This document shows positions 58,374 to 64,000 of a stretch of DNA of 64,000 nucleotides, piece by piece. This DNA is from Brasenia schreberi. Taxonomy: Eukaryota > Streptophyta > Magnoliopsida > Nymphaeales > Cabombaceae. How positions within the stretch are numbered: position 1 is the first letter of the stretch; every line of letters starts with the position of its first letter. Under the pieces are notes generated by a model that was not told the origin of the DNA, ran no database searches, and saw only the letters and a list, made by a program, of their open reading frames with translations. The DNA lies in assembly GCA_036023115.1 (NCBI GenBank), contig JAYKKT010000074.1, forward strand, positions 6,583,501 through 6,647,500. Direction: 5' to 3'. The translations under genes were made by a program, and so were the position numbers.

Positions 58374-59374
58374 GTAGTAAAATGTTGCAGTTCAATGACC
58401 AAACGAACTATAATGGCAGTAAAAGGAGGTGTACAACTTACGGTATTACTAAATTTATTTGCTCTCATCTTGTATCTCATTGAACAATAACGAGCCATAT
58501 ATCAAATAGAAAATATATTTAATCAAGGTGCTCTATTGTGAACAATGATAACAGACAAATTTATTTGTAGGCGGTCATTAGCGAAGAATTTAACGGATAA
58601 TAGCTTTCTAATAAAGTGCATGTCTCAGACAGTGACATAGTCTCTCACAAAGAAGAAGATGAATATGAAAAAGAAGAAAAAGAAGTGCTACCCAAAGTAT
58701 GCCAGCACTTGTTCATAAGTGGGTCTCCGTTGCATTGGTCTCCTTTTACAAAAGATAAGATGGGAGCTTCTTCCTAGACCCAAGAGGGAACCGTTTTTTT
58801 CCTTTTTTTGTTATATATATATACTAAAACCTTATTCATGACCAAAAATTTGCTTTTTCATTTCAATGATTCGGATATTATATATATATATAGTACTTCA
58901 CTTGGAGGGGGTTTTGGTTTTGAGAAAAAAGATGTGAATGGTTTTCTTGAGTTGTGGAGCTTAATGAGCAGAGTTCAGTTCCGAAATTGTGGTCAATATT
59001 TCAACAGTACGAAGGAGTGATGCAAAAGGCGGCTGATAAAGTACCCTGGGGTCCACCTAATCTGTCGCACTACAAAGAAAAAATAAAAATAAGAAGAATC
59101 GTGGAAGCAAACCTCTTCCTTTGTCTGAGGGGACCATCCACCCGCGCCCACCAGGATGGTTCCTTCCCTTCCTCCGCGAATCTCCGTCGAACGCTCTCTC
59201 TCTTTCGTCTTCTTTCTCCCTTCTCCCTTCCCTCTTATACTGCGCCACCTTCACTGCCGTCGTCTCACTCTCTTCTTCCTCCTTTCGTCGTTCTTAGTCA
59301 TAGTTGCTTCCTTTGTTCTTGTTCTTCTTTGTTTTTCGTTATCCTTGAGTCTTGGACAGTCGAAAGTGCGACTG
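57900..59374. other. Intergenic DNA and presumed ERF promoter/leader
   Basis: Contains (TA)n(GA)n at 58313-58371 and TATATATATATA runs at about 58811-58823 and 58877-58891. A CT-rich leader-like zone from about 59190 to 59360 precedes the ERF start. No other gene was seen. Any of the TA runs could serve as a TATA box; no choice is supported. Confidence 0.45.
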
Positions 59375-60463
59375 ATGGAAGCGTTGGGATCGGATCATCT
59401 GATGCTTCTGAAAATAAGCGACCACCTGCTGGGTGACTCCTCGTCTTCGACGGTTTGCCTTGAGGCTTTCCTAGACGATCTCCTGGCTCCCTGCGCCGGG
59501 AAAGCAGAGCCAGGAGCTTGTGTTTCTGCTGATCTGCAGTGGCTTGACTCGGAAAAGAACGAGGTTCTAGGGTCGCTGGAGAAGAAGGTCCCGGCGTCAC
59601 TTCAGTGCGAGAGACGTTTTCCGGGAACTTTCGATGTTCTGAAGCAAGAACAGCAGGGTTGTCAAGAGAAATTGGGCCACGCTGGGGGTGTATTGCGTGA
59701 AACCGGGGGGTTTCCCGCTCCGAATTCCGGATTGAGGATTGTCCAGCCGAAAAACGAGATGGTCGATGAATTCTTGGAGAATCCGCATTACTTCTCTTAC
59801 GGATCGGCCGGTTCAGCGATTCCCGATCAAAATGCATTCTCCGGCGGATTACTTGTAGCTAGTAAGTCGCTGGACACCAAACCATCGATCATTGGTCAAA
59901 TTTTCTCCTCCGCGGCACCTGTTGGCGGCGTAAAGCGGCGCCGACCGACGATGACCCTAAGCATCCCTTCTCCTCCGGCCATCAATCTGGCCGGAACGGT
60001 TGAAGGTGAGGAACGGCACTACCGGGGTGTGAGACGCCGGCCGTGGGGAAAATTCGCTGCGGAGATACGTGATCCGGCAAAGCAAGGGGCTAGGGTTTGG
60101 CTGGGGACCTACGATACGGCGATCGAGGCCGCCAGAGCGTATGATCGAGCGGCGTTCGAGATGAGAGGCAGCAAGGCCATAATCAACTTCCCGCTCGAAA
60201 CCGGCAACTACCGGGCTTCGAGCAAGACGCAGAACAGTCGGAAAAGGAAAGCAGAGCAGGAGATGGTGCCGATCCCAGTGAGCGTGAAAGAGGAGGAAGT
60301 GAAAGAAGAGGAACCGAGACAGCCGGAAAACGGATCGGCGGCGCCGTTGACGCCGACGATCTGGTCGAGCGTACCCGAACTCAAGGGAATCTTCAGCGTC
60401 CCTCCACTCTCCCCGGTTTCGCCTTACCCTTCCTTCGGCTACCCTCAGCTTCTCGTAAGCTAG
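59375..60463 (+). CDS. AP2/ERF transcription factor, group IX (ERF5/ERF6/ERF105-like)
   Basis: Single exon, 362 aa. The AP2/ERF DNA-binding domain is at about residues 214-273: [20 protein letters not shown], then [20 protein letters not shown] and [16 protein letters not shown]. Ala and Asp stand at the ERF-type positions (EAARAYD); such proteins bind GCC-box elements. [10 protein letters not shown] and a basic RKRK block after the domain fit the ERF5/ERF6/ERF105 subgroup of stress and ethylene/jasmonate regulators. The C-terminus has PLTPTIWSS and [19 protein letters not shown], with SP/TP sites like the MAP-kinase sites of that subgroup. The N-terminus [19 protein letters not shown] is followed by an acidic segment. 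The start at 59375 was chosen because the open frame upstream (ATG at 59156) crosses a CT-rich leader-like region and adds an atypical hydrophobic 73 residues. Confidence 0.95.
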   Translation: MEALGSDHLMLLKISDHLLGDSSSSTVCLEAFLDDLLAPCAGKAEPGACVSADLQWLDSEKNEVLGSLEKKVPASLQCERRFPGTFDVLKQEQQGCQEKLGHAGGVLRETGGFPAPNSGLRIVQPKNEMVDEFLENPHYFSYGSAGSAIPDQNAFSGGLLVASKSLDTKPSIIGQIFSSAAPVGGVKRRRPTMTLSIPSPPAINLAGTVEGEERHYRGVRRRPWGKFAAEIRDPAKQGARVWLGTYDTAIEAARAYDRAAFEMRGSKAIINFPLETGNYRASSKTQNSRKRKAEQEMVPIPVSVKEEEVKEEEPRQPENGSAAPLTPTIWSSVPELKGIFSVPPLSPVSPYPSFGYPQLLVS

Positions 60464-62108
60464 ATGTTTCCCGGATCGCGGCCGGCAACCCGGTGGGGGC
60501 TTCCGGTGAAGGCCTTCCCTCCACTGGTTTGAATAATTTCTGGAAGTGACGACACTACCCCGTCCGTTCCGGCTGCGAAGAAAGTAGTAGGGCTAGTTGT
60601 ACTGAGGGCGAAGTTGTCTTTCTTTTATTTCTTAGGGATTTTCTGGCCAGTCAGATTTAAATGATATGGTTGGCCTTTGATTGGGGGTGAGCGCTATTGT
60701 GGATATGTTCTTAGATTTTATTTATTTATTTATTTGTTATTTTATTCGTTTGAAGATATGAATCTTCTACGCCTTTGATTTTTGGATAGAATAAAGTCAA
60801 TAACATTCTTAACGTTACATGTCTGGTCTAATACTGTGTTCGTCTCTATGACAGATAGACACACACACGGCTCGCTACTATAAATGGATATGGACTCAAA
60901 TCCACAATCAAGATTCGGTCCGTCCTTGAGATCCAAAACTCTGCTGGGTTTGAATTTGAAACCAGACTTAATCCAGAACCCAATTGGATCAAAACCTACT
61001 AAAACTAATGCAAACTTATCCAGACTTGGCTCGGTTCGTCGGTGAACCCATTCAAGACACATACAAATTAATAATAGGAGTTAGATCGTGTTCCCCTGCA
61101 AAAGACAGGTAAAAGAACATTTGTGGCGTTAATCATGATAAGTTTTGAAGCGGCAATCTAACTTCTCAATGAAATTATGTATATAGCTGTTAAGTATACC
61201 TATGTCTTACTTCGTGTTGAGAAACAAGGCAATTGGATTTTCAGCACTGATGTGAAAGATCAAACTGGAATTGGATAAAATGCACTGAAACAGGATCCAT
61301 ATATCTATTGAATATGGTGTTTGCTAGAGCTCTTTCGTTAAGATAAACCACCTCGGGTCCCAGGTTGCTATAGATGTATTTACCAAACAATTAAGGATAA
61401 GGTTTCCGGTCTTGGTAAGAAGTCATTGGATCATATGTTGTCAAAGATATACGTATGAAAAAGAAAATTGGATCTATCTATTTCTGACTTATTCACTCAT
61501 TGCTTTTCGATGACATAGTTTATCTATAAAAAAAAAAACTAAGAGTTTTGGAAAAAAATAATGTTATTATATTAATACTTGGAAAAGTCATCATCTACTA
61601 TGGACAAGATACCATACATGACTTACAGTAGAAGAAGTTAGTTTTCCTTCGAGTCTCGTATGTCCCGTTGTCAAATCAAATGGTCTAACTAGACCACAAA
61701 GGCTAGCAGATGCTACCAGCTACCGATAAGAGTCATTTTTTGAGATATTGTGTGGAGGAGTTGAGGCGTTCAGAGGCAAGTCCCGTCTGTATGACAGTGA
61801 ATATAGAAGATGTCAGTCAAATAACGACCAAGACCAAGATCGGAAAATTCATGATTGATACGCAATAGGATGGTTGTACGAAGCCAGATAAATTTGTCGT
61901 TACAGACTTAGAGATGCTTTCTCTTGTAACCACTCCACTTGACTTTTCCCATTCTATTTTCTTTCCGTGCATGCAAGCAATTGTACACGGTGACGAGATA
62001 TTTGTCATCCGAAAAGAATATAATTGTCCTTGCGTATGTATATATAAAGATTTGACATGTCATACATAAATGTTGCACCAAATCTAGATCATTAAATCAA
62101 AAGACAAG
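60464..62108. other. ERF 3' flank and intergenic DNA
   Basis: Presumed 3' UTR to about 60780, with AT-rich (TTTA)n near 60716-60735, then non-coding DNA. Unassigned ORFs of up to 106 codons (60742-61062, minus) show no family features. No RNA genes or terminal repeats were found. Confidence 0.45.
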
Positions 62109-62235
62109 AGGATTTATATTCAAATTAAAAATAAAAAATAAAAATACAACTTTTGTTTTTTGAATTTACAGTATTCAAAAAGCAATTTGAGCACATTTAT
62201 AAAATACTCATGAAAGGTGCATTCAATATAGATTT

Positions 62236-62268
<33 letters not shown>

Positions 62269-62345
62269 GTATATATATATGGAGAAAAGTACTAGCAATT
62301 TTAAATATCATTCAATATAGATTTCACACACACACACACACACAA
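62109..62345 (+). repeat. Left direct repeat flanking the LINE fragment
   Basis: Positions 62109-62220 (AGGATTTATATTCAAATTAA ... ATACTCATGAAAGGT) recur at 63891-64000 with few differences, 1,782 bp apart. It is followed by CATTCAATATAGATTTCACA with a CA/TA microsatellite, itself duplicated 88-90 bp on (62219-62258 and 62309-62345). Confidence 0.85.
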
Positions 62346-63890
62346 TGTCATATGCAAATAACATACACCAAGGCACTTCATCTTGAATATGTTTTGTTAA
62401 CTCATCAACCACCATTATAAATAAGTATGGACTTAAAGTTGATCATTGATGTAACCCAATATTAACTTCAAAGAAGTTTGTCATTCCTTCATGAGTCCTC
62501 ACACATGTTTTTGCACTATCGTACATATCTCTTATAAGATTAATGTATGTCAATGGGATACTTCTTTTTTTCAAGGTTGTCCAAATAACCTCCCTCGATA
62601 CCCGATCGTAAACCTTTTCTAGATCAATAAATATCATGTGAAGGTTTTTCTTTTTTGCTCTAAAATGTTCCATAAGACGTCTCAAAAGGTGAATCACTTC
62701 AATAGTAGATCTACTTGGCATGAATCCAAATTGGTTCTCTGTTGTACTTGATACTTGTCTTAACCTATGTTCGATAATTCTTTCCCATAATTTCATAGTA
62801 TGGCTCATTAACTTGATACCTCGATAATTCACACAATTTTGAATGTCTCTCTTGTTCTTATATATGGGTATAAGTGTACTTGCTCTCCATTCCTCGAGCA
62901 TATTTTCATATTTTCATATTCCATTAAATAGTCTTGTGAGCCAAGTGATTCCTATGTCTCCTAGTATTTTCCAAACTTCTATAGAAATATTATCTGGTCC
63001 TACCGATTTACCACCCTTTATATGTTTAAGAGCCTCTTTGACTTCATTCTTTTGAATACGTCTGTAGAAATTGTGGTTTATATACTTTTTTGATTTGGCT
63101 AACTCTCCTAAGCCAATACTAACATCTTTATTTTCATTAAAAAGCTTATAAAAATAGTTTTTCCATCTATTTCTTATATTATCATTTGCCACAATAATTT
63201 TTTCATCCTCGTCCTTGATGCATATAATATAATTAAGATCTTTAGTTTTTTTTATCTCTAGCCCTCACTATCCTAAAAATATCTCTTTCACTCTCTTTTG
63301 AGTTGAGTTTTTTATATAAATCCTCCCAAATTTTAGATTTTACTTCACTCACGGCCTTTTTCACTTTATTCTTTGCTTTCTTATAAGCTTCTAAAGTTTC
63401 ACTAGTTTTCTTAGCATAATGTAATTTGTAGCATGCCCTCTTTGCCTTGATTTTATTTTGTACTGCTTCACTCCACCACCAAGCTTCTTTTTGTGCCGAT
63501 ACACCTCCCTTAGATACCCCTAACACATCTTTCACCACTTTCCTAATATGTATAGCCATATTGTTCCACATATCACAAGGTGTGCCAACATAATTTCAAA
63601 CATCTCCTTGAAGGACTTTCTGTTTAAATATATCTTCTTTCTCGCTTTTGAGGTTCCATTGTTTAGTTCGAATAGCTCGATGTACTCTTTTCTTCTTTGT
63701 CCATTTTTTTATTTGTAAATCCATAACTAAAAGTCGATGCTGGGTGGTTAAGCTTTCTCCTGGAATTACCTTGCAATCTTTACAACACGCTCTATCTTTT
63801 TTTCTACAAATAAAGTAATCAATTTGTGTTTGTGATAAGCCACTCTTATAAGTAATTAAATGTTCATCTCATTTTTTGAAGATTGTATTA
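62346..63890 (-). mobile_element. Internal LINE fragment (endonuclease end to RT active site)
   Basis: Reading leftward from 63890: HLITYKSGLSQTQIDYFI and CKVIPGESLTTQHRLLVMDL (end of the endonuclease), MWNNMAIHIRKVVKDVLGVS (63571), WWWSEAVQNKIKAKRACYKL, then MANDNIRNRWKNYFYKLFNE (63192) and the reverse transcriptase MLEEWRASTLIPIYKNKRDI, NQFGFMPSRSTIEVIHLLRR, LHMIFIDLEKVYDRVSREVI (62901-62443). Several stops and frameshifts break the ORF. It ends abruptly at 62346 inside the catalytic motif, which reads FAYDIV instead of FADD. Both ends of the element are missing. The plant RTE/LINE assignment is inferred from these blocks. Confidence 0.9.
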
Positions 63891-64000
63891 AGGATTTATA
63901 TTCAAATTAAAAATAAAAAATACAAATACAACTTTTGTTTTTTGAATTTACAGTATTCAAAAAGCAATTTGAGCTCATTCATAAAATACTCATGAAAGGT
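63891..64000 (+). repeat. Right direct repeat flanking the LINE fragment (cut by window end)
   Basis: Same sequence as 62109-62220 and same orientation. It continues past the window, so its right limit and whether another LINE segment follows are unknown. Confidence 0.85.

Noticed and set aside
59156..59374. Using the upstream ATG at 59156 as the ERF start
   Set aside because: It would add a hydrophobic segment atypical of ERF proteins, and the DNA looks like a CT-rich leader. MEALGSD is a usual start for the subgroup. Kept as a finding only.

Overview
The window is nuclear DNA of a flowering plant. The evidence is spliced genes with GT-AG introns of plant-specific families (an AGCVIII kinase, a DUF630/DUF632 protein, an AP2/ERF factor), a eukaryotic tRNA-Asn with internal promoter boxes and a T-run terminator, AT-rich intergenic DNA, many (AG)n/(TA)n/(CA)n microsatellites, and LINE, SINE, hAT, MITE and LTR remains. 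The species cannot be fixed from the sequence alone.

Layout. 1-4.1 kb: two direct copies of a unit holding the 3' part of a LINE; the second copy is split by a 2.06-kb LTR-like insertion with a 5-bp target duplication. 5.2-11.8 kb (+): a D6PK-like AGC kinase with a chain of three upstream ORFs. 12.5-14.4 kb: tRNA-Asn(GTT) and, directly downstream, a decayed UCH3-type deubiquitinase gene whose first exon is tandemly duplicated, with the breakpoint inside the tRNA. 15-18 kb: a dead hAT transposon, then a mutated antisense 26S rDNA fragment and a SINE. 19-27 kb: gene-poor, with LINE tails, nested MITEs and simple repeats. 27.0-32.0 kb (-): a four-exon DUF630/DUF632 gene. 32-40 kb: repeat-rich spacer. 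40.0-50.5 kb (+): a nine-exon CSN7 gene. 53.4-55.6 kb (+): a three-exon C2orf69/UPF0565-like gene. 59.4-60.5 kb (+): an intronless ERF of the ERF5/ERF6/ERF105 type. 62.1-64 kb: an internal LINE fragment between long direct repeats.

The genes do not form a pathway cluster. The kinase, CSN7 and the ERF belong to auxin transport, cullin deneddylation and stress transcription, and are neighbours by position only. No new multi-gene system was found. The most informative findings are a very short tRNA-derived SINE family with clear target-site duplications, the tRNA/UCH tandem duplication, and the stop/start-overlapping uORF chain before the kinase start.
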